DNA of 64,000 nt from Natronorubrum daqingense (lineage in GTDB: Archaea > Halobacteriota > Halobacteria > Halobacteriales > Natrialbaceae). Under the pieces are notes generated by a model, which worked only from the letters and a program-made list of their open reading frames with translations, ran no database searches and was not told the DNA's origin. Shown piece by piece: positions 1 to 8,582 of this stretch (positions are counted from its first letter, which is position 1; the number at the start of each line of letters is the position of its first letter). The translations under genes and the position numbers were made by a program. Location: NCBI RefSeq assembly GCF_001971705.1, contig NZ_CP019327.1, positions 2,294,001 to 2,358,000 on the forward strand, read 5' to 3'.

Positions 1-873
1 GACAGAAAGGGTGTGACTGACCGGGTCGTGAACCGCGAAGGGGTAGGTCGCAAGCCTCCCGGCGTACACGAGGAGCGTCTGAGCGAACTGGCCCAGCGTT
101 GGCGGCGTGAACCACGAGAACGGGTCGGTGTTCCCCAGACGAACGTGCCAGGCGAACGTCGCAAGCCAAGGGAGCGATCCGACGACGATCAGCGTCTGCG
201 CCGTGAGCCACGCTCGAGTCGGGATTCGATCTGGCCACCCTCGAGGGAGTATCCATCGAGCGACGAGGACGTTGTGCGCGAGGATGACGAACACTCCGGT
301 GACGTGAGTGCAGACAAGTAACACGCACGAGAGTACGTATCCGGCCCACACGGTCCGCGAGCGATCCCCGGATAACAATCGTGCGAAGAAATAGAACGAG
401 AGTGTACTACAGAGAAACAACAACGCGAGGAAACGGGCTTCCCGCGAGTACTGAATGTGGAGTGGTGAGAGCGCGAGAACGAGAGCAGCGATAACGCCGA
501 CGCGTCGGTCGAACAGCACGCGTCCGGTCGCGTACAGGAGGTAGACCGAGGCAACCCCACAGAGAATCGAGAACGACCTGGCGAGGAAGGTCGTCGAACC
601 GACGAGTCCGAGCCATCCCTGTACGAGCACGATATGCAGCGGCGATTCGGGGACGTTGCCCGCGACGATGGCTTCGATCGTACTCGACGGGTTGGGTGTC
701 CATCCCTCGAGCGCTGCGATTTCGTCCAGCCAGAGGCCGTCCGTCGTCAGCCCGTGAAACCGGGTGACGCCGGCGAGGAGCAAGACGATGGCCATCGATA
801 ACTGCGGCCAATACGCGATGAGAACGTCCGAGACACGCGAACGCGCCAATACAACGGAAGAATCGACCACCAT
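1..873 (-). CDS. GT-C fold membrane glycosyltransferase (family 39-like), 3' part outside window
   Basis: The reading frame opens at ATG 873-871 and stays open for 291 codons to the window edge, so the C-terminus is missing. The start overlaps the stop of the upstream glycosyltransferase (TAATG), which indicates translational coupling. The translation begins MVVDSSVVLARSRVSD. A hydrophobic segment is followed by DGLWLDEIAALEGW around residues 45-58; an acidic Asp-Glu motif in the first outside loop is typical of GT-C enzymes that use lipid-linked sugar donors. Several more hydrophobic helices follow, with QYSREARF between two of them, a pattern common in PMT/ArnT-like proteins. It probably transfers a sugar from a polyprenyl-phosphate donor to a glycan or protein outside the membrane. 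The substrate is unknown. It is the last visible gene of the polysaccharide operon. Confidence 0.8.
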   Translation of the reverse strand, partial: MVVDSSVVLARSRVSDVLIAYWPQLSMAIVLLLAGVTRFHGLTTDGLWLDEIAALEGWTPNPSSTIEAIVAGNVPESPLHIVLVQGWLGLVGSTTFLARSFSILCGVASVYLLYATGRVLFDRRVGVIAALVLALSPLHIQYSREARFLALLFLCSTLSFYFFARLLSGDRSRTVWAGYVLSCVLLVCTHVTGVFVILAHNVLVARWILPRGWPDRIPTRAWLTAQTLIVVGSLPWLATFAWHVRLGNTDPFSWFTPPTLGQFAQTLLVYAGRLATYPFAVHDPVSHTLSV

Positions 874-2381
874 TATTCGGTTGGTGAGTCGTCGGCGTCT
901 CGTTGATCGATTCGCTGTGCATGCGTCCAGTCGAGGTCCCGGTCAGAGAGAACGTCGAACAGACACTTGAGGTTCAACGCGTCGTGAAAGTGCTTGTAGC
1001 CGATAACGAAAAGCGGCGCGTAGATGATCAACCGCCAGTCCTCGCCCTCGATGAGAATGCCGAGCGCTGCGATGAGGACGATGATGCTCGTAAAGAAGAC
1101 GAACAGCGCGAGCACCTGAACGACCTGTCCTCCCAGGAGCAACCAGGCGATGAACCCGAGTATGATCCAGGTGGCGACGGGCAAGAAGAACAACTCGACT
1201 AACCGAAATGGAACCGCAAGTCGATGAAGGAGGCCGTACGAGGAGTCGACGACCACCCGAATGTGCTTGAACAGTGTCATGTAGTTGCCCCGATACCATC
1301 GGAGTCGCTGGTTGTAAAGCGACGTCCAGGTGTCCGGAGCCTCGGTATAGACGCGGGCATCGCTGACGGAAACGCGATACCCCGAGCGGAGTATTTTCAT
1401 CGTCACGTCAAAGTCCTCGGTTAGCGTCTCCGGATCGTACGCGAAGACGCCCTCGATCGCCTCGCGGCGATACGCACCGAGACACCCTGGAACGATCAGA
1501 ACGATGCCGAAGTAATCGAGCATGCGACGGTAGATGTTGACCCCGATGGTGTACTCGAGTTGCTGACAGCGCGTGATCAACGAGTTTCGGTTCCAAATCG
1601 TCACGTTACTCGCGACGGCACCAATTTCTGGATTCGACGCGAACGGAGCGACGATCTGTTTGAGGGCGTCGGTTGCGACGATGCTGTCCGCATCGACCGT
1701 GACGATAACCTCACCTTCGGCGAACAATAGTCCGTAGTTGAGAGCGGAGTACTTGCCGCCGTTTTCTTTCGTCACGACGCGAACCCCCTCGGATTCGAAC
1801 GAACGTGCTTCCCCGGCCGTTTCGTCCGTACTTCCGTCGTCGATAACGATGATCTCCAACTGTTCTTCCGGGTAGCGCGCCTCGAGTAACGACGCGACCG
1901 TTCGACCGACGTAGCCGGCTTCGTTGTACGCCGGAACGAGAACGGTAATCGACGGAAACGGTGGTGACGGAGTGAACTTCGCGTGATCGACCTGATCGTG
2001 ATAGAGTGCGATGAGGGCAATGAACCAGTAGTACACGAAGATGAGCGCAATCGCGAGGAGGTGAACGAACTGGATGGGGGCCGGATAGACCCAGCCGATC
2101 GTGACGACGCCGACCGCATAACCGCACAGAACGACCGCCAGCGTCCCGACACCGAAGACATCTCGGTACCACGGTCTGTACATAACCACGTAGTACGACC
2201 ACCCGACGTAACAGGCCATGATCAGTCCGAATCCGGCGACGGCGTACACCGAGCCGTCGTCCATCACGCCGACGAGCAACCAGAACGGAAGCAACGCCGA
2301 GAGAAACAACGCGACCGAGAGCCACCTGACTGATCGAAGTATCGACCAGAGTCGGAAGCCGACGATTTTCGGAGATTTCAT
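873..2381 (-). CDS. Processive membrane glycosyltransferase, family GT2
   Basis: The protein has 502 residues with four hydrophobic segments before residue 130, a GT-A catalytic domain from about 144, and further membrane helices after residue 375. The family motifs are visible: nucleotide-binding DDGSTDE near 181, DAD near 230, the catalytic-base motif TED near 321, and QRLRW at 358-362. The QxxRW motif marks processive synthases such as cellulose, hyaluronan and poly-N-acetylglucosamine synthases. It should polymerise a UDP- or GDP-sugar and move the chain across the membrane. Its start overlaps the deacetylase stop by four bases (ATGA), and its own stop overlaps the next gene. The pairing with a polysaccharide deacetylase suggests an N-acetylhexosamine polymer, which is inference. 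Confidence 0.92.
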   Translation of the reverse strand: MKSPKIVGFRLWSILRSVRWLSVALFLSALLPFWLLVGVMDDGSVYAVAGFGLIMACYVGWSYYVVMYRPWYRDVFGVGTLAVVLCGYAVGVVTIGWVYPAPIQFVHLLAIALIFVYYWFIALIALYHDQVDHAKFTPSPPFPSITVLVPAYNEAGYVGRTVASLLEARYPEEQLEIIVIDDGSTDETAGEARSFESEGVRVVTKENGGKYSALNYGLLFAEGEVIVTVDADSIVATDALKQIVAPFASNPEIGAVASNVTIWNRNSLITRCQQLEYTIGVNIYRRMLDYFGIVLIVPGCLGAYRREAIEGVFAYDPETLTEDFDVTMKILRSGYRVSVSDARVYTEAPDTWTSLYNQRLRWYRGNYMTLFKHIRVVVDSSYGLLHRLAVPFRLVELFFLPVATWIILGFIAWLLLGGQVVQVLALFVFFTSIIVLIAALGILIEGEDWRLIIYAPLFVIGYKHFHDALNLKCLFDVLSDRDLDWTHAQRIDQRDADDSPTE

Positions 2382-3754
2382 CGGAACAGCACGCTCCGAA
2401 TCTCACGCCACGGGTTCGGAATGGTCGATTGCGAGGAGTCGTCGTCCGCAGTTTCGTTCACGGTTTCTTCGATCGGTTCGAGAACCCGCCATCCGTCGTC
2501 CGTTTCCTCGATATCACCCGACTCGAGGCCATCGCCGAACTGCTCGAGCGTCATGAACGTGACGTCGTCCGTCGCGTTCATGTACTCGATGAGCGATCGC
2601 AACATGTCGAGTCGGTCCTCGCTCGTGAAGTACTGGTAGTGAAGCATTTGGACGTACGGTTCGTTGTCTTCGACGGCCTCGTCGAACGACTCTGTCAGCG
2701 TCTCGAGGTCGTGGAAGGGCACCTCGTCGGAGTCGTTATCCGCGTTCGACCAGTCCTCGAACGCCTGCGTCTCCGGCACGTGCAAGATACCGTCCTCCTC
2801 GAACGGCGCTTCCTCCTCGTAGTACACCGACGTGAACCACTCGCCTCCGGAGACGATCGGATACCCCTCCTCGACGAGGACGTCCACCGTGTTGTCGTCG
2901 TACGTGTTCATCGGCGGAATGAACGTCTGAGAGGGTCTATCGACGCAGTCGTGCATGATCTCCTCGCCAGCGACGAGCCACTCGTATTGAGTCGTGATCG
3001 AGACGTTGCCGAACTCGCTTCCGTCGTAAAAATCGGTCTGTTCTTCGTGTGTATACCCGTGAATCGCCATCTCGAATTGGTCGGGATACTCGGACTCGAG
3101 TGAGCGAAGGTACGAGCAGGTTTCGTCATCGTCGGTAATCGCGTTCTCACCGGCTACCTTTGGGATGATCCCGAGCGTAACGGGAACGTCCGCGTCGATG
3201 AACACCTGGTCGACGGCTCGCATCTCTTCTTGATTGTACCACGGCTGAATGTCGTCGTTCCTGAATATGACGATCGTCTCGTGTGTTTCCCACGATCGAT
3301 CGACCGATTGGTGGTCGCTCGATTCCGAATCGAGTATCGTGCTGACCGAGACGGTGCCAGCGATTCCCGCCAGCAGGATAGCGATGACCAGCGCTGAGAC
3401 CATCAGTTGCTGTCCGCGCTCCGTGTTCGGTCGATATCGATCCGGGATCCAAGACAGTTCACCACCGGGCGTCGGCGTCGGCAGATCAGGAAACTGAATC
3501 CGTCTGTTCGTTTCCGGTGGTTCCTCCGTTTCTCCCTCGAGTTCGAACCGACGCCCACACTCGAGACACCGGCACACGGAATTAACCGCGCGCAGGTCTC
3601 CACGCGGTTCAGCGTGACCACACTTCGGACACCCTCCCTCCTCGAAAGCCGTTACCGGTCCAACGTGTCCACAGTCGTGTTCGACAATTTGTTCTGTCGT
3701 TACCCTGAGAGAGCCACACCGTCGGCATCCCTCATTCGGACCACCAGTCATCAC
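2378..3754 (-). CDS. Polysaccharide deacetylase-fold protein with N-terminal zinc ribbons and one membrane anchor
   Basis: This is the first gene of the operon, 458 residues. Residues 10-66 hold a series of Cys/His pairs (C10/C13, C28/H30, C42/C45, C61/C63/C66) that look like two zinc ribbons on the cytoplasmic side. A membrane helix runs from about 117 to 140. The rest is a NodB-like (carbohydrate esterase 4 / DUF2334-type) domain outside the cell, with FRNDD at 164-168 and HGYTH at 232-236 as candidate metal ligands. This family removes N-acetyl groups from amino-sugar polymers. Cytoplasmic zinc ribbons on such an enzyme are unusual and could serve assembly or regulation. Deacetylase activity is inferred from the fold motifs. 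Coupled by ATGA to the glycosyltransferase. Confidence 0.82.
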   Translation of the reverse strand: MMTGGPNEGCRRCGSLRVTTEQIVEHDCGHVGPVTAFEEGGCPKCGHAEPRGDLRAVNSVCRCLECGRRFELEGETEEPPETNRRIQFPDLPTPTPGGELSWIPDRYRPNTERGQQLMVSALVIAILLAGIAGTVSVSTILDSESSDHQSVDRSWETHETIVIFRNDDIQPWYNQEEMRAVDQVFIDADVPVTLGIIPKVAGENAITDDDETCSYLRSLESEYPDQFEMAIHGYTHEEQTDFYDGSEFGNVSITTQYEWLVAGEEIMHDCVDRPSQTFIPPMNTYDDNTVDVLVEEGYPIVSGGEWFTSVYYEEEAPFEEDGILHVPETQAFEDWSNADNDSDEVPFHDLETLTESFDEAVEDNEPYVQMLHYQYFTSEDRLDMLRSLIEYMNATDDVTFMTLEQFGDGLESGDIEETDDGWRVLEPIEETVNETADDDSSQSTIPNPWREIRSVLFR

Positions 3755-4145
3755 AATGTCAATACCTGGAATCGGGTTTTGTAATCATCTGCATACAAGC
3801 TGGTAATTCTGCTTTTTTCTCCCATATTTACAGATGGTGCAAAAATACAGTATACGAGCCTAGAATCGTTCGATCTGATTTCACGGCTTTTCGATATAAC
3901 CACACTCATATAATATATAAAACATTTTTCGCCATAACATTCTCGTCGATAGATCGTTTATTTACATATCTTAGATAGATCATCTAGCCATGTTTCGTTT
4001 GGACTATTACCAGACAGCCAACAGAGATGAAGGCGGATGGCTTCGGGAAGAATACACGAAACCGTCCGGGAGCCACCTCGTGTTGGAGCGGGTGAAGCGA
4101 TTCGCCGCGCTTTTGGTCTGTGAGGTCGGATACTCTCTCACGCGA
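3755..4145. other. AT-rich intergenic region with divergent promoters
   Basis: About 390 bases separate the divergently read polysaccharide operon and the methylthiotransferase. Positions 3785-3990 are markedly AT-rich compared with neighbours and contain several runs such as ATATAATATATAAAACAT. An in-frame ATG at 3990 would extend the methylthiotransferase by 52 residues, but that extension has no family similarity, and a TTTTGG box at 4111-4116 lies about 30 bases before the internal ATG at 4146. No other gene is seen here. Confidence 0.5.
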
Positions 4146-5399
4146 ATGGCCCGGTACCACATCGAAACCTACGGCTGTACGTCCAATCGCGGCGAGAGTC
4201 GCGAGATCGAGCGACGGCTCCGTGACGCGGGCCATCACCAGGTCGAGGGGCCACGCGAGGCCGACGTCGCCATCTTGAACACCTGCACGGTCGTCGAGAA
4301 GACCGAGCGCAACATGCTCCGCCGGGCCGAAGAGTTGGCCGACGAAACCGCCGATCTGTTCATCACGGGCTGTATGGCCCTCGCACAGGGCGAGGAGTTC
4401 GCGAAGGCGGAGGTTGACGGCCAGGTGCTCCACTGGGACGAGGTCCCCGAGGCCGTCACCAACGGCGAGTGTCCGACGACGACCCCCGACGCCGAACCCA
4501 TTCTGGACGGCGTCGTCGGCATCCTCCCCATCGCTCGAGGCTGCATGTCGGATTGCTCGTACTGCATTACGAAACACGCCACGGGCAAGATCGACTCTCC
4601 CTCCATCGAGGAGAACGTCGAGAACGCCCGCGCGCTGATCCACGCCGGCGCGAAGGAGATCCGAATCACGGGCCAGGACACCGGCGTCTACGGCTGGGAC
4701 GAGGGCGAGCGCAAGCTCCACCGCCTGCTCGAGCGAATCTGCGAGATCGAGGGCGACTTCCGCGTCCGCGTCGGCATGGCCAATCCGAAGGGCGTCCACG
4801 GTATCCGCGAGGAACTCGCCGCGGTCTTCGCCGAAAACGACGAACTCTACAACTTCCTGCACGCGCCCGTCCAGTCCGGGTCGGACGACGTACTCGGCGA
4901 CATGCGCCGCCAACATCAGGTGAGCGAGTACCTCGAGGTCATCGAGACGTTCGACGCGGCCCTCGAGTACTGGACGCTCTCGACGGACTTCATCGTCGGC
5001 TTTCCGACCGAAACGGACCACGATCACGCCCAGTCGATGGCCTTGCTCCGCGAAACGCGCCCGGAGAAGGTCAACGTCACCCGCTTCTCGAAGCGGCCGG
5101 GGACCGACGCCGCCCAGATGAAGGGCCTCGGCGGGACGATCAAGAAGGAGCGCTCGAAGGAAATGAGCGCCGCTAAGCGCGACATCGTGGGTTCGGCCTA
5201 CGAGGACATGGTCGGCGACACGCGCGATGATTGTCTCGTCGTCGAGGACGGCACCGCAGACTCCGTCAAGTGTCGCGACGCGGCCTATCGGCAGGTCATC
5301 GTCCAGCACGCGAGCGAATACGGCCTCGAGCCCGGCGACTTCGTCGACCTCGAGGTGACGGCCCACGAGACGATGTACGCCTTCGGCAAGCCGGTCTGA
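4146..5399 (+). CDS. tRNA (N6-threonylcarbamoyladenosine-37-C2)-methylthiotransferase, archaeal/eukaryotic e-MtaB type
   Basis: The protein has 417 residues and turns t6A into ms2t6A at position 37 of ANN-decoding tRNAs. The N-terminal UPF0004 domain carries the three cysteines for the auxiliary cluster (C11 in YGCTSN, C47 in NTCTV, C76 in GCMA). The radical SAM motif CxxxCxxC is at 133-140 (CMSDCSYC). A C-terminal TRAM domain ends in YAFGKPV. This is the full layout and length for archaeal relatives of CDKAL1. I chose ATG 4146 because the conserved RYHIETYGC start follows it directly and a TATA-like box lies about 30 bases upstream. The longer 3990 start adds residues not expected in the family. 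Confidence 0.93.
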   Translation: MARYHIETYGCTSNRGESREIERRLRDAGHHQVEGPREADVAILNTCTVVEKTERNMLRRAEELADETADLFITGCMALAQGEEFAKAEVDGQVLHWDEVPEAVTNGECPTTTPDAEPILDGVVGILPIARGCMSDCSYCITKHATGKIDSPSIEENVENARALIHAGAKEIRITGQDTGVYGWDEGERKLHRLLERICEIEGDFRVRVGMANPKGVHGIREELAAVFAENDELYNFLHAPVQSGSDDVLGDMRRQHQVSEYLEVIETFDAALEYWTLSTDFIVGFPTETDHDHAQSMALLRETRPEKVNVTRFSKRPGTDAAQMKGLGGTIKKERSKEMSAAKRDIVGSAYEDMVGDTRDDCLVVEDGTADSVKCRDAAYRQVIVQHASEYGLEPGDFVDLEVTAHETMYAFGKPV

Positions 5400-5419
5400 A
5401 TCGCGTCGCGAAACCTCTC

Positions 5420-6949
5420 TTACGACGATGACGACGTAACCCACTCCCGAATCTCGCCGTCGACGACGACTTCTTCCCCAACATCGTCGAACGTGATACC
5501 ACCGTAGGCGACGCTGCTCTCGGGTCCCGAGTAGATGCCCACGGTGCCACACTCCGCCGCTCGAGCGGTCGTCAGCGTCGCCTCGGCGTTCTCTCGGAAT
5601 CGGAACGCCTGGTGGTCCGCACCCGTCGCTGTAACCGTGCTCAGCTTCAGGTCGTCCATATCGTCGAAGATAATCGAATTCGTGAACGGACCGTCGACGA
5701 TGAGGTTCGAAATCGAGGTGCCGTCGAATCCGCTCGCGTACAGCCCCGAACCCGATGCCAATCCGCTGTCGGCGGTTCTAATCGTGACGTTCGTGATCGT
5801 CAGCGCCCGCCGTCCGCTTTCAGCGTGACCCAGCGAAATGCCTCTCGCGTTGTCGAGACAGGAGACGCGCTCGATGGTCAAACCGTCGATTAGATCGCCA
5901 GGGTCCGACCTGATGGCCGAGTGTCGACAGCCGGTGACGTGGCCGTCCGTGATCGTGATCGACTCGTTTCCGTCGCGGTGGATGTGAATCCCGTACTCGG
6001 GATCGTTCGTCGGATCGATTTCGAAGTTTTTCAGGGTACAGTTGCTCGTCGGGGTGCCGTCGTCGTTCGCACGCGCATCGCGTTTTCCGTCCCAGATCCC
6101 GTTCGCAGCCGTCCCGGAGACCTGATTGTCGAACTGTATCGGCGCGTCCGAGTCGCCCTCCCCGCCACACGTCGCCCAGTAGCCGTCCACGACCACGTTT
6201 TTCGACGAGACGACGTCGATGTGGTGGTAGTAGATGGCGTCGCCGTAAATCCGTTCGAGTCGGACGTTCTCCGCGTGTGCGGGTAGAATTCCGTTCGTGG
6301 TCGGTGAGTCGATCCGGACGTTACAGACGCCCCAATTCGACGCGCCGTCGTACCCGGTCGCGTCGTAGCCCACGTTGGAAATGAGCGCCCGTCCTTCCTC
6401 ACCGTCAGCGCGCACTCCCTCGAGAACCGTCGATCGACCGGCACCCAGGACGATCGTCTCGTCGCCGATCAGCGGCGTTCGCTCGAGGAGGTATCGACCG
6501 GGCGGGAAGTACACGATACCGCCCCCGGCCTGCTCGACCGTCTCGAGGAGAGTGTGAACCGCCTGTCCGACCTCGGTCGTTCCGTCGCCCTCGATGCCGT
6601 GAGCCTCGACGTTCCACACGGGTGTTTCCTCGGTCCGTGCGTTGACGATACTCGCCGTTTCGACGCTCGTCTCCTCGTAGTGGCTCGTTCCCGGTACCGG
6701 CTGGTCGGCGCTCCCGCGACCGCTGAAATACGTCCAGTCCTCGCTCGAGGCGTCCCAGCGCCAGGTAATTCCCTGATCGGTCGCGTGGTAGAGTTCGTCG
6801 TCGTACTCGCCGTCCGACGGACGGTCGGTGATCGGCCCGCGAACCAGCGCGTGCTCGTCGAGCGCCTCGACCGTGTCGGTGTGGTCCCACTCGTCCCCCG
6901 GGTCGTACGTCCCTAATCCGAGCCGCGGCGTTTCGTCGGCCATCCTCAC
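5420..6949 (-). CDS. Right-handed beta-helix (pectate lyase superfamily) protein, signal peptide out of frame
   Basis: The frame of about 509 residues opens at GTG 6949 or ATG 6943 (MADETPRLGLG). Around residue 115 the sequence GIEGDGTTEVGQAV matches the opening of pectate-lyase-3 type helices, followed by VYFPPGRYLL. The remainder shows repeating short strands (ITNVTI, ISNLIV, KLSTVTA) typical of a parallel beta helix, so it probably binds or cleaves polysaccharide outside the cell. As read it has no export signal. A 46-residue frame directly upstream encodes a Tat lipoprotein signal that ends four bases into this gene in another frame. The simplest reading is a single-base deletion separating signal and mature protein; a sequencing error is equally possible. 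Confidence 0.8.
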   Translation of the reverse strand: MRMADETPRLGLGTYDPGDEWDHTDTVEALDEHALVRGPITDRPSDGEYDDELYHATDQGITWRWDASSEDWTYFSGRGSADQPVPGTSHYEETSVETASIVNARTEETPVWNVEAHGIEGDGTTEVGQAVHTLLETVEQAGGGIVYFPPGRYLLERTPLIGDETIVLGAGRSTVLEGVRADGEEGRALISNVGYDATGYDGASNWGVCNVRIDSPTTNGILPAHAENVRLERIYGDAIYYHHIDVVSSKNVVVDGYWATCGGEGDSDAPIQFDNQVSGTAANGIWDGKRDARANDDGTPTSNCTLKNFEIDPTNDPEYGIHIHRDGNESITITDGHVTGCRHSAIRSDPGDLIDGLTIERVSCLDNARGISLGHAESGRRALTITNVTIRTADSGLASGSGLYASGFDGTSISNLIVDGPFTNSIIFDDMDDLKLSTVTATGADHQAFRFRENAEATLTTARAAECGTVGIYSGPESSVAYGGITFDDVGEEVVVDGEIREWVTSSSS

Positions 6950-7086
6950 TCGGCTCCGTACTCAGTTCCGTACGCCGTTCCGTATCCGGACCGAGTGGCC
7001 GAGAGTTCCGAACAGCCTGCAAGGGTAGCACACCCGCCCGAAACGGCGACGAGAAGGAGCCGTCGCCGGATGTCGGTACGTGTCAT
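6946..7086 (-). pseudogene. Detached Tat lipoprotein signal peptide of the beta-helix protein
   Basis: This 46-residue frame starts MTRTDIRRRLLLVAVSGG and reaches a lipobox LAGC at 22-25, a typical haloarchaeal Tat lipoprotein leader. It continues with a Tyr/Gly-rich linker and stops at TGA 6948-6946. The stop overlaps the GTG that opens the beta-helix frame. The two frames differ by one base, consistent with loss of one nucleotide in the repetitive stretch around 6950-6990, where TACGGA recurs three times. Translational coupling of two separate polypeptides is the alternative, but a free 46-residue lipoprotein would be unusual. Confidence 0.65.
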
Positions 7087-7229
7087 ATCATCTGACTATC
7101 TCGACGGCGCATAAAGGTACTCATCTACTCAATTGCGAACGTCCACCCCGTTCGGGACGAGGAGCGCCATATTTCGGGCCAATCACCCGTTATCCTGCGT
7201 ACTCGAGTCGAACGCGAGACGGACGAGGA

Positions 7230-7625
7230 CTACTCGTATCGATTCGAGATCACGAACAGGTAACAGATGATAGAGAGGTTGATAACGAAGCCGAGAAAAT
7301 CGAACGTGGCCAGGTCGATCACCACGCCGAGGCTGAAGACCACGAGCGCGACTGCGTAGGCCCAGAACCGAAACGCGAGGAGGCCAACGAGCACGACGAT
7401 CTCGAGTGCGGCTAAGCCGAGCACGACGATGCCGATCACTCCGTACCCGGTACTGATGAGCGTCATCGATCCGAGAAAGCTGAGGAAAGCGCCGAGGAAC
7501 CCGACCGCGACGATAATCCATAGGCCGATGGGAACACCGTCACTCGAACTCGAGTGTGAACTATCGGACGGGTCGCCCGTCGGCCACGAACCGGTGGGTG
7601 GTGGAGGCGGAGGTCGTGAACCCAT
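7230..7625 (-). CDS. Small four-helix membrane protein of unknown function
   Basis: The protein has about 131 residues. A proline-rich, then serine/aspartate-rich cytoplasmic N-terminus (residues 1-32) is followed by four hydrophobic segments that cover almost all of the rest, ending in ISNRYE. ATG 7625 is preferred over the in-frame GTG at 7631; a T-rich element lies about 26 bases upstream at 7649-7655. I recognise no family. Stand-alone gene with no operon partner. Confidence 0.75.
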   Translation of the reverse strand: MGSRPPPPPPTGSWPTGDPSDSSHSSSSDGVPIGLWIIVAVGFLGAFLSFLGSMTLISTGYGVIGIVVLGLAALEIVVLVGLLAFRFWAYAVALVVFSLGVVIDLATFDFLGFVINLSIICYLFVISNRYE

Positions 7626-7751
7626 TGACACAATCGATTCATATCAAACAAAAATGGTTATCGATTTCCAAGTAGTCGTTGCGGGTAATCTGAATCGAGC
7701 CCCTGAAACGGTACGAAGCTCCAGAGGACTGTCGTCGTTCGAGACGACCGA

Positions 7752-8234
7752 TTAGGGGAGCGATTCCACCGCATCCTCGATTTCTTCCCGCGGCAGTGGC
7801 GAGATCCAGTCGTCGGCGACGAAGGCGTAGTGCACCTCGCGGTCGGCGTCGAGGACGAACGCCGACCGCCACGGCGTCGAGACGTTCGCCATGTGCTCGC
7901 GCGACTCGAGTAACTCGAGGGAGTCGCTGACGGTCCCGTTCACGTCCGCGAAGAACTGGAAGTCGGGTCGGTCCAACCAGCGCAGGAACTCGTTTTGCGC
8001 GTACGGCCCGTCGCGACTGATCCCGAGTATCGAGACGTCGTCGAACTCGTCCCAGCCGGCGCGAACGAAGCGCTTCCACCAGTTCTGTGCGATCGCGCTG
8101 AACGCGAAGCCCGTACAGATCACCACGCCGCCGCGGGCTCCGAGGGCGTCCGAAAGCGCAGTCGATCGGAACGTTTCCCCGTCACACAGCGGTGCCTCGA
8201 AGTCCGTAATCGTCTCGCCCGCCGTCGGTGGCAT
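7752..8234 (-). CDS. Peroxiredoxin-fold (AhpC/TSA-like) protein lacking the usual peroxidatic cysteine
   Basis: The protein has 160 residues with a thioredoxin-like redoxin fold: FEAPLCDGETFRSTAL near the start, a central VVICTGFAFSA strand-loop, SILGISRDGPYAQNEFL, and a strand-turn ending AFVLDADREVHYAF. In true peroxiredoxins the loop after the first core strand has T-x-x-C. Here the corresponding stretch GFAFSAIAQNW has no cysteine. The only cysteines are in PLCDG and VVICT. It could be an inactive relative, a thiol-independent binding protein, or use the shifted Cys. It lies divergent from a glutaredoxin, which supports a redox role. Confidence 0.75.
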   Translation of the reverse strand: MPPTAGETITDFEAPLCDGETFRSTALSDALGARGGVVICTGFAFSAIAQNWWKRFVRAGWDEFDDVSILGISRDGPYAQNEFLRWLDRPDFQFFADVNGTVSDSLELLESREHMANVSTPWRSAFVLDADREVHYAFVADDWISPLPREEIEDAVESLP

Positions 8235-8293
8235 GATCGGACCTCACGGCGAGGAGACAAAAACGTCCGTTCTGCGGCAGGCGCGCACACAGG

Positions 8294-8298
8294 TTTTT
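8294..8298 (+). promoter_or_regulatory. TATA-like element of the glutaredoxin gene
   Basis: A TTTTT core at 8294-8298 sits 25-29 bases before ATG 8323, the spacing expected for a leaderless haloarchaeal transcript. This supports the short 78-residue start over the much longer open frame. Confidence 0.5.
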
Positions 8299-8322
8299 GG
8301 GGACCCGCGGCGAATTCCCGCC

Positions 8323-8559
8323 ATGGTCACGCTGTATCGACTGGAGGGCTGTCCGTACTGCGAGTTCGTCGTCGACCGCCTCGAGGAACTCGCGGTCGAC
8401 TACGAGAGCGTCTGGGTAGAGGGACTCCACTCGCGGCGAAACGAAGTCAAGCGACTTTCCGGCCAGCGACAGGTCCCCGTCGTCGTCGACGACGAACGGG
8501 GCGTGACGATGGCCGAATCAGAACACATCCTCGAGTACCTCGATTCGACGTACGCCTGA
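8323..8559 (+). CDS. Glutaredoxin-like thiol-disulfide protein
   Basis: The protein has 78 residues and begins MVTLYRLEGCPYCEFV, with the CPYC active site at residues 10-13. Further conserved points are the cis-proline in QVPVVVDD and the C-terminal GVTMAESEHILEYL, which bind the gamma-glutamyl thiol in glutaredoxins. Haloarchaea use gamma-glutamylcysteine instead of glutathione, so that is the likely partner (family knowledge). It is divergently placed to the peroxiredoxin-like gene with about 90 bases between them, so the two may share regulation. Confidence 0.9.
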   Translation: MVTLYRLEGCPYCEFVVDRLEELAVDYESVWVEGLHSRRNEVKRLSGQRQVPVVVDDERGVTMAESEHILEYLDSTYA

Positions 8560-8582
8560 GCTGTCAGGGTCAGCCGTTCACG

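Noticed and set aside
407-922. Minus-strand frame of 171 codons
   Set aside because: It overlaps the better GT-C frame that starts at 873, has Arg-rich composition and no membrane helices.
3990-4145. 52-residue N-terminal extension of the methylthiotransferase
   Set aside because: The family starts at the RYHIETYGC region; the extension is unconserved in character and a TATA-like box lies within it.
3984-5552. Minus-strand 522-codon frame opposite the methylthiotransferase
   Set aside because: It is the complementary-strand shadow of a clear radical SAM gene; high-GC haloarchaeal genes often leave such open antisense frames.
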